Shown here: positions 6,679-12,764 of the stretch, piece after piece
Numbering within the stretch: the stretch's first letter is position 1
Layout: each line of letters begins with the position of its first letter
Assembly: GCA_964489835.1 (NCBI GenBank)
Contig: CAZBBC010000133.1
Span: 1-12,764 of the forward strand
Direction of reading: 5' to 3'
Origin: CAZBBC01 sp964489835
GTDB taxonomy: Bacteria; Calditrichota; Calditrichia; JAJRVZ01
Length of the DNA stretch: 12,764 nucleotides
Made by a program: the position numbers and the translations under genes
Notes under the pieces: generated by a model
Seen by the model: the letters and a program-made list of their open reading frames with translations, nothing else
Database searches by the model: none
Told to the model about the DNA's origin: nothing

Positions 6679-6909
6679 ATGAATATTACATTATCCGCAG
6701 ATAAGTCATTAATAGAAAAAGCAAGAATGTATGCAAAAAAGCATAATACAACCATCAATAATCTGGTACGTGAATATCTGAGAAAAATCACCAATCATTC
6801 GGATATAGATAAAGCGGCCGATGAATTTGAGGCAATCGCATTGGAACACAGCGGAAAATCCTCGCATGATTACAAATTTAACAGAGAAGATATATATAAC
6901 AGAGCGTAA
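6679..6909 (+). CDS. VapB-like ribbon-helix-helix antitoxin (DUF6364-type)
   Basis: This is a 76-residue protein. The N-terminus (MNITLSADKSLIEKARMYAK) has the strand-helix pattern of ribbon-helix-helix DNA-binding antitoxins. The opening strand is followed by helix LIEKARMYAKKH, then TTINNLVREYLRKI, as in DUF6364/VapB families. Residues about 41-76 are acidic and polar, and would be the flexible tail that wraps and neutralises the toxin. A good ribosome site (6666-6671) supports the start. The frame is open back to an ATG at 6541 inside the foldback element, but that 46-residue extension is a translation of hairpin DNA and is not credible. The toxin gene begins 3 nt after the stop, the standard toxin-antitoxin arrangement. 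The antitoxin probably represses the operon through the palindrome at 6462-6490, now displaced by the insertion. Confidence 0.85.
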   Translation: MNITLSADKSLIEKARMYAKKHNTTINNLVREYLRKITNHSDIDKAADEFEAIALEHSGKSSHDYKFNREDIYNRA

Positions 6910-6912
6910 ACA

Positions 6913-7323
6913 ATGCATAAAATATTTATTGACACGAATATTATTATTTATGCAAATGATAAAAGAGATACGGCTAGACAAAAAAAGGCCATTGATATCA
7001 TTAAATCACTGATGAAAAACAGAAATGGTACAATTTCCACACAAGTGTTACAGGAATACGCCTTTGTGGCTTTAAACAAATTAAAACAGTCACAGGATAT
7101 TGTTTTACGCCAACTGAAACTACTTGAATCATTTGAGGTTATTAATCAATCTGCGGACCAGATCAGGCGAGCCATTGAAATCAAGCATTTATATAACATA
7201 GGATTCTGGGATGCCTGTATCATTAGCAACGCCGAGTATGCCCATTGTATAGAAATTTATTCAGAAGATTTAAATACCGGACAATTTTATTCCGGTATTC
7301 AGATTAATAATCCTCTTCTATAG
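6913..7323 (+). CDS. VapC-like PIN-domain ribonuclease toxin
   Basis: This 136-residue protein is a single PIN domain, a normal length for VapC. The acidic metal-binding residues are all present: D7 in IDTNII, E48 in LQEYAF, D100 in FWDACI and D119 in SEDLNTG, with T8 and N9 supporting the first. The family cleaves RNA (tRNA or rRNA in studied members) with Mg2+ or Mn2+ and is held inactive by its antitoxin. The gene starts 3 nt after the antitoxin stop with only a weak ribosome site (around GAG at 6902-6904), so translation is probably coupled, keeping toxin below antitoxin. The reading frame is intact. An inverted repeat (AATACCGGA 7273-7281, TCCGGTATT 7291-7299) lies inside the last codons. 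The target RNA cannot be told from sequence. Confidence 0.92.
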   Translation: MHKIFIDTNIIIYANDKRDTARQKKAIDIIKSLMKNRNGTISTQVLQEYAFVALNKLKQSQDIVLRQLKLLESFEVINQSADQIRRAIEIKHLYNIGFWDACIISNAEYAHCIEIYSEDLNTGQFYSGIQINNPLL

Positions 7324-7606
7324 GCGATCAAGGTAAATGTAATAAGCCTTCTTCGTATTTTTAATGCCGTGATACGGATAAAATCCCAAATCCCAGGTAC
7401 CAAATAACAAATAAATCCAAAGTCCTAATTTCTAAATCCTAAACAAATCCTAATTCCCAATTTAAAATGCCAAATCAATTACCAATACAAAATATGTTTT
7501 GAATTTTGAACATTCAGATTGGATATTGGGCATTGGGATTTTATATATTATGGATGCAGTGCACTACTCTGACTTATTTAATTACAAAGATTTTAGGAGG
7601 ATACAG
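7324..7606. other. Repeat-filled spacer before the aldo/keto reductase gene
   Basis: No gene is visible. Positions 7380-7465 hold repeated AAATCC/TCCCAA/TCCTAA words. Positions 7519-7541 carry the exact copy of the repeat at 57-79. The two blocks are complementary in character (AAATCCCAA against TTGGGATTT), so the region could fold as a large weak cruciform. The frame of the reductase is open back to a TTG at 7499, but this stretch is repeat DNA and not coding. Confidence 0.55.
7595..7600 (+). promoter_or_regulatory. Consensus ribosome binding site of the aldo/keto reductase
   Basis: A perfect AGGAGG lies 6 nt before the ATG at 7607. It fixes the start there, so the protein begins with the twin-arginine signal. 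Confidence 0.9.
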
Positions 7607-8596
7607 ATGAATAGAAGAGAATTTCTTAAGGCCACAGCGGTTGCTACGCCCCTGCTAAGCAGCTTTCCTGCGCAGCTATCTGCAAATGGCATTGAAAGTA
7701 AGGACAATGCGCGCCTTGGTCCTGCTTCCCCAAAATTAGATAAACGGTTGCTTGGGAAGACCGGGGAAAAACTTTCAATCATTGGTTTTGGCGGGATTGT
7801 CGTAATGGATGCGACAGCGGCCGAATCTTCGCAGCGTGTGAGTGAAGCGATCGATTCTGGGGTGAATTATTTTGATGTAGCCCCCAGTTACGGAAATGCT
7901 GAAATTATGCTGGGCCCGGCCCTGGAACCATACCGGTCGAAGGTCTTTCTGGCCTGTAAAACCCTGGAGCGAAAAAAAGATGGTGCCCTAAAGGAATTGG
8001 AACAGTCACTGGAAAGACTGCGGACCGATCATTTCGATCTCTATCAGCTGCATGCCGTAAACACAAGGGAAGATATCGAAACGATATTTGCACCTGACGG
8101 GGCCATGAGTGCTTTTTTAGAAGCGAAGGAATCGGGCAGGATCCGTTTTATTGGTTTTTCTTCACATTCCGTGGAAGTGGCCCTAGCGTTGATTGATCGT
8201 TTTAGCTTTGATACGATACTTTTTCCGATAAATTATGTCAACTGGTATGCCGGTAATTTCGGACCACAGGTGATTCCCAAGGCACAGGAAAAGGGCATAG
8301 GTATTTTGGCCCTTAAATCGATGGCCAAATGTCCCTGGCCGGAAGATACTAAAGAAAAGGTATCCAAATGCTGGTATAAGCCGCTGGATGATCCGGAAGA
8401 GGCCCTGATGGGTTTACGATTCACCTTATCGCAGCCGGTAACAGCCGCGATCCCTCCAGGAAATGAGGATCTGTTTAAAATGGCAATCGGACTGGCATCT
8501 AAATTTAAACCGCTTAATCCGTCTGAAGCGATAGCTGTAAAGGCAAAAGGACTGGTAGAAGAGCCGATCTTCCGTTACACTATGGGCTATAAATAG
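7607..8596 (+). CDS. Tat-exported aldo/keto reductase
   Basis: This is a 329-residue protein. It begins MNRREFLKATAVA, a twin-arginine (Tat) motif followed by a mild hydrophobic stretch ending near residue 27, so export of a folded, cofactor-loaded enzyme is predicted. The mature part is an aldo/keto reductase barrel with the complete catalytic tetrad: D90 and Y95 in DVAPSYG, K118 in ACKTLERK, and H149 in YQLHAV. The family reduces aldehydes or ketones with NAD(P)H. 'LRFTLSQPVTAAIPPG' near residues 270-285 resembles the cofactor-binding end of bacterial AKRs. Tat-exported AKRs with this 'RREFLKAT' start are common in Planctomycetota and Bacteroidota-type genomes, but their substrate is usually unknown. 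An HNH-like gene follows 39 nt downstream on the same strand and may share the transcript. No terminator is visible between them. Confidence 0.92.
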   Translation: MNRREFLKATAVATPLLSSFPAQLSANGIESKDNARLGPASPKLDKRLLGKTGEKLSIIGFGGIVVMDATAAESSQRVSEAIDSGVNYFDVAPSYGNAEIMLGPALEPYRSKVFLACKTLERKKDGALKELEQSLERLRTDHFDLYQLHAVNTREDIETIFAPDGAMSAFLEAKESGRIRFIGFSSHSVEVALALIDRFSFDTILFPINYVNWYAGNFGPQVIPKAQEKGIGILALKSMAKCPWPEDTKEKVSKCWYKPLDDPEEALMGLRFTLSQPVTAAIPPGNEDLFKMAIGLASKFKPLNPSEAIAVKAKGLVEEPIFRYTMGYK

Positions 8597-8635
8597 GAAA
8601 ATATTATCAATTTAATCGTCAAGGTTGAGGATTTA

Positions 8636-9073
8636 ATGGATAAAAAAAATAAATACTTTGAAAAACTGAAAGATCCGAGGTGGGAAAAAGTACGTTTAAA
8701 GGTATTCGAACGTGACCGCTGGATGTGTCAGAGTTGTCATAATACGGGGGCAACGTTATGCGTATATCATCGCTATTATTTGCCCGAGCGAAATCCATGG
8801 GAATACCCGCCGGATGCGCTGGTAACCCTGTGTGAAGCCTGTCTGGAAGAAGAGCGGGCATTCCGAGAGGAGGCGGAACAATTATTATTAAAAGCGCTGC
8901 GGGTTAAATTTTTTTCTGCGGATATCAAAGAATTGGCTTTTGCGATACAAAAGATGAAATTATTGCTTCCGGCCGATACCGTCTGTTCGGTATATGCCTG
9001 GGCCTTTGAAAATCCGGAGGTACAAAGCGCACTGATCCAGGAATATAAAAAATATTTACAGGTAAAGAGATAG
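8636..9073 (+). CDS. Small HNH-like zinc protein, possibly inactive
   Basis: This is a 145-residue protein. The N-terminal half (about 12-73) matches the layout of a widespread small HNH family that opens 'DPRWxxxRLxxxERDxxxCQxC' and continues through a histidine region to 'PWEYPxxALxTLCExC'. Zinc ligands C31/C34 and C66/C69 are present. At the histidine core the usual HH reads Y44-H45, and the helix after the second CxxC starts CLEE rather than the common CHEE, so catalysis is doubtful. Residues about 74-145 form a helical tail without recognised motifs. A GAGG site (8627-8630) lies 5 nt upstream of the ATG. HNH domains cut or bind DNA; with the altered core this one may bind nucleic acid without cutting. 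There is no restriction, phage or toxin gene next to it to suggest a specific role. Confidence 0.75.
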   Translation: MDKKNKYFEKLKDPRWEKVRLKVFERDRWMCQSCHNTGATLCVYHRYYLPERNPWEYPPDALVTLCEACLEEERAFREEAEQLLLKALRVKFFSADIKELAFAIQKMKLLLPADTVCSVYAWAFENPEVQSALIQEYKKYLQVKR

Positions 9074-9253
9074 TAAAAAAACTTGGAACTGGGAATTGGG
9101 AACGGTAGAAGGGAACTAGAAGCAATTAATTTTGAATATGTTTGTAATATGTTGAAAGAGATACTAATCCCCAGTTCCGAGTTCCCAGTTCCTAATTACC
9201 AATTCCAAATTCCAGCCACCGGACCGCTGTAAAGAAAAATATCAATCACCTGT
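9074..9253. repeat. Intergenic inverted repeat between convergent genes
   Basis: GGAACTGGGAATTGG at 9085-9099 faces an imperfect inverted counterpart at about 9170-9215 (CCCAGTTCC at 9184-9192, then ACCAATTCCAAATTCC). The arms enclose about 70 bp of AT-rich DNA. The repeat lies between the plus-strand HNH-like gene and minus-strand rho, both ending here, and could stall transcription from either side. No T-run terminator is seen. The same word family occurs at 57-115, 6297-6422 and 7380-7541. Confidence 0.6.
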
Positions 9254-10378
9254 TTAAATACTCTCAGAAGATTTCTGTTGTGCCGTAGTGAATCGCTCCA
9301 GGAGTTCACTATTATTAGACGTTGTCTTTATCAGTTTGAGCAGGCCTCGCATCGCCGTTTTCGGATCATTACCAGCCAGCCAGCGCCGTAAAACCGCCAG
9401 TCCCTGCATCTCTTCTTCTGTGTAAAGCAATTCCTCCCGACGTGTACCACTGGCCAGCAGATTGATAGCGGGATAGATTCTGGCTTCGGCTAATGAACGA
9501 TCCAGGACTATTTCGCAATTACCGGTTCCCTTAAACTCTTCAAAAATAAAATTATCCATCCGTGACCCGGTATCGATCTGGGCGGTGGCAATAACCGTTA
9601 CCGAACCACTGTTCTCAATATTGCGGGCCAGCCCAAAGAAACGGCGGGGAATTTCGAGAGCCTGAGCATCCAATCCACCGGACATCGTGCGGCGGGAGCC
9701 CGTTCCATGCACATTAAAAGCACGGGCCAGACGGGTAATACTATCGACCAGCACGACGATGTGACGTCCACATTCCAATTCACAGCGGATATGAGCCAGG
9801 GTCAGTTCAACCAGGTTGACATGTGAGTCTATGCTCTGATCACTGGAGCTGGCCAGCACCTCTGCTTTTACATGACGGCGAAAGTAAGTCACTTCCTCCG
9901 GTCGTTCATCAATCAACAGAACAACAATACGGGTATCCGGTTCTGTGAAATGAATGGCATGGGCGATCTCTTCCAGAATCTGGGTTTTTCCGGATTTTGG
10001 AGGTGATACGATCAAAGTTCTCGCACCCCGGCCCATAGGTGCGATCAAATCGACAATGCGCGCGGAGACTTTACCACTATCTCCTATATGAATTCTATCG
10101 TTGGGATTAATCGCCTGCAGGCGATCAAATCGGGTACGCGCCTGATATTTTTCCGGCGTTAATTCACAGACCGATTCGACCGTGGTCAGCTGAAAACCCT
10201 TTTTGCCGGGCATTGCCGTACCTCTGACAAAGGCACCATTGACCAGACCATATTTCCGGATCAGGTTTGATGATACCCATACGTCGCCGGAATTCGCCTG
10301 AAATGACCGATCAGGATCGCGTAAAAAACCACCCCCCTGTTTTAAAGTTTGTAATACTCCACTGCTGCTCTGAGACAT
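9254..10378 (-). CDS. rho: Short, divergent transcription termination factor Rho
   Basis: This 374-residue hexameric RNA helicase/ATPase family protein has a cold-shock-like RNA-binding domain at about 7-75 and a RecA-type motor at about 105-345. The motor is well kept: Walker A SPPKSGKT (125-132), LLIDERPEEV (154-163), Walker B VVLVDSITRL (208-217), R-loop region TMSGGLDAQAL, and an arginine finger in SGTRREELL (R313). Compared with E. coli Rho (419 residues, from memory), about 45-50 residues of the N-terminal helical domain are missing. The primary RNA site is changed: GFGFLR reads GGGFLR, losing the F62 equivalent, and LTPL reads LQAI. The start is supported by AAGGAA 6 nt upstream and a TTGACA box. 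It may be a lineage-specific short Rho or a second copy with a specialised role. The upstream 120-residue gene is co-directional across 101 nt. Confidence 0.93.
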   Translation of the reverse strand: MSQSSSGVLQTLKQGGGFLRDPDRSFQANSGDVWVSSNLIRKYGLVNGAFVRGTAMPGKKGFQLTTVESVCELTPEKYQARTRFDRLQAINPNDRIHIGDSGKVSARIVDLIAPMGRGARTLIVSPPKSGKTQILEEIAHAIHFTEPDTRIVVLLIDERPEEVTYFRRHVKAEVLASSSDQSIDSHVNLVELTLAHIRCELECGRHIVVLVDSITRLARAFNVHGTGSRRTMSGGLDAQALEIPRRFFGLARNIENSGSVTVIATAQIDTGSRMDNFIFEEFKGTGNCEIVLDRSLAEARIYPAINLLASGTRREELLYTEEEMQGLAVLRRWLAGNDPKTAMRGLLKLIKTTSNNSELLERFTTAQQKSSESI

Positions 10379-10395
10379 TTGAAATTCCTTCTATA

Positions 10396-10424
10396 TGTAT
10401 ATATATAACATTATGGATTGTCAA
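10396..10424 (-). promoter_or_regulatory. Candidate rho promoter
   Basis: On the minus strand a perfect TTGACA (10424-10419) is followed after 17 nt by TATACA (10401-10396). An overlapping TATATA lies at 15-nt spacing. The start of transcription would fall near 10390, leaving a leader of only about 12 nt that barely includes the ribosome site. Either the leader really is short or the TTGACA is fortuitous. Confidence 0.4.
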
Positions 10425-10479
10425 AGGGGAAATGATAGACGCAAATCTTTATAAGAATGTGTGCTAATTATTTATTCTT

Positions 10480-10842
10480 TCACACAAGCACCTTTTTCAA
10501 GGTTGTATGCAAATTGTCTTGCCAGGGCCAGATCATGATCAATAATTTCTGAGATTTATAGGAACCATAATAGAGGATTTGATTTTCGCGGATCCCACCA
10601 TGGGAATTGGCCGCTTCAAATGCGGCATCTTTTTTAGATGAATAAATTTTATTCGAAGACGTTTCCGTTACTTTCTGATCAGTGGAAAGGAGCGGTGCGC
10701 CAAGCTTTTCTGTAAGGATTTTTAACCATTCGGATACATCTTTATTAAAAAATACAATTTCTTCATAATTTTCCGAATTTGTACGAATTTCTTTGATCGC
10801 ATTAATTAATTTATCACCAACAAGATCTACAATTTTCATCAT
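10480..10842 (-). CDS. Hypothetical 120-residue protein upstream of rho
   Basis: I do not recognise this protein. It has 120 residues, no signal peptide and no membrane segment, so it is probably cytoplasmic. The first 35 residues look helical and charged (IVDLVGDKLINAIKEIRTN). The middle carries a serine/threonine- and lysine-rich stretch (STDQKVTETSSNKIYSSKKD). The C-terminal part is richer in strand-like hydrophobics (NQILYYGSYKSQKLLIMIWPW). AGGAAA at 10852-10847 suits the ATG at 10842 or the next one at 10839. No ORF of comparable length is seen on the other strand. It reads in the same direction as rho, 101 nt upstream, so the two could share a transcript, but rho has its own candidate promoter. 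Function unknown. Confidence 0.7.
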   Translation of the reverse strand: MMKIVDLVGDKLINAIKEIRTNSENYEEIVFFNKDVSEWLKILTEKLGAPLLSTDQKVTETSSNKIYSSKKDAAFEAANSHGGIRENQILYYGSYKSQKLLIMIWPWQDNLHTTLKKVLV

Positions 10843-11548
10843 CGAATTTCCTATTCAAATTATTTTTCAACCGCAGATTTTCCATTAGCTAAGCTCATTG
10901 CATATTGAGTGTTCGGGATATAAAATAATACTACTCATGGATTATGATGATCTCGGAAATTCTATATAAAGTCATATCCCTGTATCAGACCTGGATATTT
11001 AAGCTGGCATTAAAATTAAATGCTATATGACTGAGCCTGACAGAAGATAGATGACTGGCGCTACTTCAGACGGATGGGACCAACCATTTTAATAAACTAA
11101 TGTGAATATTTCAGATTATAAATAATTTAACATGAGCTAAAGTGTAGAAATATACACTCTAATTTGTAAATAACCAATTTTTCGTTGATATAAAATAATC
11201 ATAGTTTCCGTAGCTATAAACTTCGAGATGTCATTTAATGAACCTTGAACAAATGATCGTGAAATTAACAGGTGATAGGCGTATTTTAAATTTGGGAAGA
11301 AAAAAATACAAAAAATATCTACATAAATCTTGCAAAATGAGGATATTGATTGTCTGATTAGAATTTTTCTTAGTTTTATGCATTCAAGTGTATCAGAGGA
11401 AAAGGTACTTATAACTTGAAAATTTAATGTTTATTAATTAAGCTTTACCGCTTTTTACAGGCTTTTTATTCTGGTAATAGATCGGTAATAGAAAGTTTTG
11501 TAGAATTTATAATTGTTAAGTTGTCATTAATTTTGGAGAGTTTTTATT
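10843..11548. other. 706-bp gene-free region upstream of the cold-shock gene
   Basis: No convincing gene is found on either strand; stops are dense in all frames and the longest open stretch considered is 39 codons (11238-11357) without a ribosome site. Small elements seen: a 6-bp inverted repeat AGTGTA/TACACT at 11141-11146 and 11153-11158; a direct repeat GGTAATAG at 11473-11480 and 11484-11491, spaced 11 bp; and TATAAT at 11508-11513, a possible -10 box without a good -35. The region may include control DNA or an untranslated leader of the cold-shock gene, or an unrecognised RNA gene. Confidence 0.45.
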
Positions 11549-11761
11549 ATGGCAGAGCGAGAAGTGGGTTCTATCAAGTGGTTTGATGGAAAAAAGGGAT
11601 TTGGATTCATTAACCGTGAAAACGGAGATGATGTATTTGTCCATTACAGTGCCATCGAGGGCGAAGGATATCGGGTGCTCAAAGACGGACAAAAGGTTGA
11701 ATTTGAAGTCGTTCAGGGGAAGAAAGGGCTTGAAGCAAGTAATTTAACAGTTGTTGATTAA
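11549..11761 (+). CDS. Cold-shock domain protein (CspA family)
   Basis: This 70-residue protein is a complete single cold-shock domain of normal length. RNP1 is KGFGFI (17-22) and RNP2 is VFVHYSAI (29-36), with W11 and F12 in IKWFDGKKGFGF, the aromatic face that binds single-stranded RNA and DNA. It acts in the cytoplasm as an RNA chaperone that melts secondary structure. Whether it is cold-induced or constitutive cannot be told. GGAGAG at 11535-11540 lies upstream of the ATG. A strong intrinsic terminator begins 20 nt after the stop, so the gene is probably transcribed alone. The long gene-free stretch before it could harbour its regulation. Confidence 0.97.
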   Translation: MAEREVGSIKWFDGKKGFGFINRENGDDVFVHYSAIEGEGYRVLKDGQKVEFEVVQGKKGLEASNLTVVD

Positions 11762-11780
11762 ACAATTTGACTTCTGGCTT

Positions 11781-11815
11781 AAAGCGTCGTACTTCTAAAT
11801 ACGGCGCTTTTTTTT
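11781..11815 (+). terminator. Intrinsic terminator of the cold-shock gene
   Basis: AAAGCGTCGTA (11781-11791) and TACGGCGCTTT (11800-11810) form an 11-bp stem with a single G-T wobble. The loop is 8 nt (CTTCTAAA) and the stem leads directly into eight T residues (11808-11815). On the minus strand only a short TTT follows the stem, so it would be weak for the convergent gene that ends at 11817. Confidence 0.92.
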
Positions 11816-11816
11816 A

Positions 11817-12656
11817 TTATAGAAAATCCTGAGAAGGAGATTTCTTTTTCTTCTCTTCTTTTTTTCTATCTGATTCAAAAGGTTTCCTTCCGGGAGGTAT
11901 ACGGGATTTGGGTAAAATCACCTCATGGGGGCCGATCATTGCCCCTTCTCCTATCTCAACATCTCCCATAATTGTCGCTTTTAAGCCTATCGTTACACGA
12001 TCATGAATTTTAACCCGTTCTACAATTAAAAATCCCTTTGAAGCGTAATGTCCGATAATATAAACCGATCCACCGATGGTTACATTGTCTCCAATTTCAA
12101 TAATACAGGGATCAGAGATATTCGTGGTATTAATATGGGCGTTCTTTCCAATTTTCATCCCCATCATACGATAGAATAACACGTTAATCGGTGTGGGTGT
12201 AACAAATTCCAGAAAAGTATATCGTACAATATAGGTGAATGCATTGTGAAAATACCAGGGGACAGTTTCCAAAGAATAATATCCCCCGCGAAAAGGTTTA
12301 AGTCGAAAGGGCATTAAAAAATTAAACAGCGGTATTACGAAAATTAAAGTTAAACCATAGAGGAAGTAGCTGATGACCAACCCACAACCGACGGATAAAT
12401 GATACAGCAGAATAGGCATACTCCCGAATATATCCAGAACATAATTAAAAAAGATGACTCCTGGTAAAGCCGAAATTCCCATCGCTAATATTCCGATGAT
12501 ATACAATGGAATCAAGGCTACGATATAACTGACTAACCGGAATCGTCTTAATGCGGTTTCTAAGAGACCAAAGAGCCCACGACGGGCGGATGTTTTTGCA
12601 TTAATGTCTATTCGTTGGTCCTTTTTTATATGATCGTTTTGAGAGAGTGACGCCAT
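11817..12656 (-). CDS. Membrane-anchored hexapeptide-repeat (LbH) acyltransferase-like protein
   Basis: The chosen ATG gives 279 residues. After a polar, basic N-terminus, hydrophobic helices span about 41-63, 64-85 and 89-117. Residues about 165-250 form a left-handed beta-helix of hexapeptide repeats (KIGKNAHIN, IEIGDNVTIGGSVYIIG, VKIHDRVTIGLKATIMG, VEIGEGAMIG), the fold of the acetyl/acyltransferase superfamily. H203 in IIGHYASKG is a possible catalytic base. The tail is very basic (DRKKEEKKKK). The arrangement resembles the C-terminal part of Pls/PosA-type NRPS-like proteins and of stand-alone membrane acyltransferases, so transfer to an envelope lipid or glycan is plausible. AGGAG (12668-12664), 7 nt upstream, supports this start. 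The frame stays open to the window edge, with a GTG at 12704 and a hydrophobic stretch, so a longer product cannot be excluded. Confidence 0.82.
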   Translation of the reverse strand: MASLSQNDHIKKDQRIDINAKTSARRGLFGLLETALRRFRLVSYIVALIPLYIIGILAMGISALPGVIFFNYVLDIFGSMPILLYHLSVGCGLVISYFLYGLTLIFVIPLFNFLMPFRLKPFRGGYYSLETVPWYFHNAFTYIVRYTFLEFVTPTPINVLFYRMMGMKIGKNAHINTTNISDPCIIEIGDNVTIGGSVYIIGHYASKGFLIVERVKIHDRVTIGLKATIMGDVEIGEGAMIGPHEVILPKSRIPPGRKPFESDRKKEEKKKKSPSQDFL

Positions 12657-12663
12657 TGGACCG

Positions 12664-12668
12664 CTCCT
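12664..12668 (-). promoter_or_regulatory. Ribosome binding site deciding the start of the acyltransferase-like gene
   Basis: On the minus strand AGGAG lies 7 nt before the ATG at 12656-12654. The upstream in-frame GTG at 12704 has no such site. Confidence 0.75.
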
Positions 12669-12764
12669 ATTAAGTATACAATAGGAATATACAATAAAAA
12701 CCACTAAAATGGATAAAATAACGATGGTATGACTGATTTTTAAAAAATGAAAGGCAATCTGCGC

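Noticed and set aside
6541..6909. A 122-residue reading of the antitoxin starting inside the foldback element
   Set aside because: The first 46 codons translate hairpin DNA and there is no ribosome site. GGGGAG fixes the start at 6679.
7380..7465. Repeated AAATCC/TCCTAA words looking like a CRISPR or tandem array
   Set aside because: The units are short, irregular and imperfect, with no constant spacer length and no cas genes nearby.
7499..8596. Longer aldo/keto reductase starting at TTG 7499
   Set aside because: The extra codons cover a dispersed repeat, while a perfect AGGAGG and a Tat motif mark the ATG at 7607.
11238..11357. A 39-codon basic open frame in the region before the cold-shock gene
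   Set aside because: No ribosome site and no recognisable motif; a frame of this length is expected by chance.
11817..12704. Acyltransferase-like gene starting at GTG 12704
   Set aside because: There is no ribosome site there; AGGAG stands 7 nt before ATG 12656. Kept as an alternative because the frame remains open upstream.
12747..12764. A possible plus-strand gene start (ATGAAAGGC...) at the right edge
   Set aside because: Only six codons are visible and no ribosome site precedes them.

Overview
This 12.8-kb window looks like chromosomal DNA of a free-living, moderately AT-rich bacterium from the Bacteroidota/Calditrichota/KSB1-like part of the FCB group. The lineage call is inference. 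It rests on a C-terminal type IX secretion (T9SS) sorting domain with the typical NYPNPFN opening, on a CsgG/PEGA protein, on a lipoprotein-like FN3/WD40 protein, and on many short 'TTGGGATTT/AAATCCCAA' spacer repeats. There are no rRNA or tRNA genes, no CRISPR array, and no complete IS element or prophage.

Layout. (1) Positions 292-6254, plus strand, encode three exported proteins: a VIT-VWA protein with a T9SS sorting domain, a CsgG-like/PEGA protein with two C-terminal membrane segments, and an FN3-repeat plus seven-bladed WD40 protein. The last two overlap or abut and are probably co-translated. A 364-bp repeat-rich spacer separates them from the first. (2) Positions 6440-7323 hold a VapBC-like toxin-antitoxin operon. 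Its leader is interrupted by a 160-bp foldback element with terminal inverted repeats and a perfect 8-bp target duplication. (3) Positions 7607-9073 encode a Tat-exported aldo/keto reductase and a small HNH-like zinc protein, both plus strand. (4) Positions 9254-10842, minus strand, hold an unrecognised 120-residue protein followed by a short, divergent transcription termination factor Rho. (5) A 706-bp gene-free stretch precedes a cold-shock protein gene, which ends at a strong intrinsic terminator. (6) A membrane-anchored hexapeptide-repeat acyltransferase-like gene on the minus strand converges on that terminator.

How the genes work together. The first three genes are plausible parts of one cell-surface or envelope assembly: a secreted adhesion or ligand-binding protein, an envelope-anchored CsgG/PEGA protein and a propeller scaffold. 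This is inferred from context. The toxin-antitoxin pair is self-contained. The other genes look like unrelated housekeeping or accessory genes.

The strongest unusual signals are the foldback element splitting the vapBC operator from its ribosome site, and a Rho that lacks the N-terminal domain and has altered primary RNA-site residues. Next come the FN3/WD40 + CsgG/PEGA gene pair and the families of dispersed inverted repeats that fill most of the spacers.
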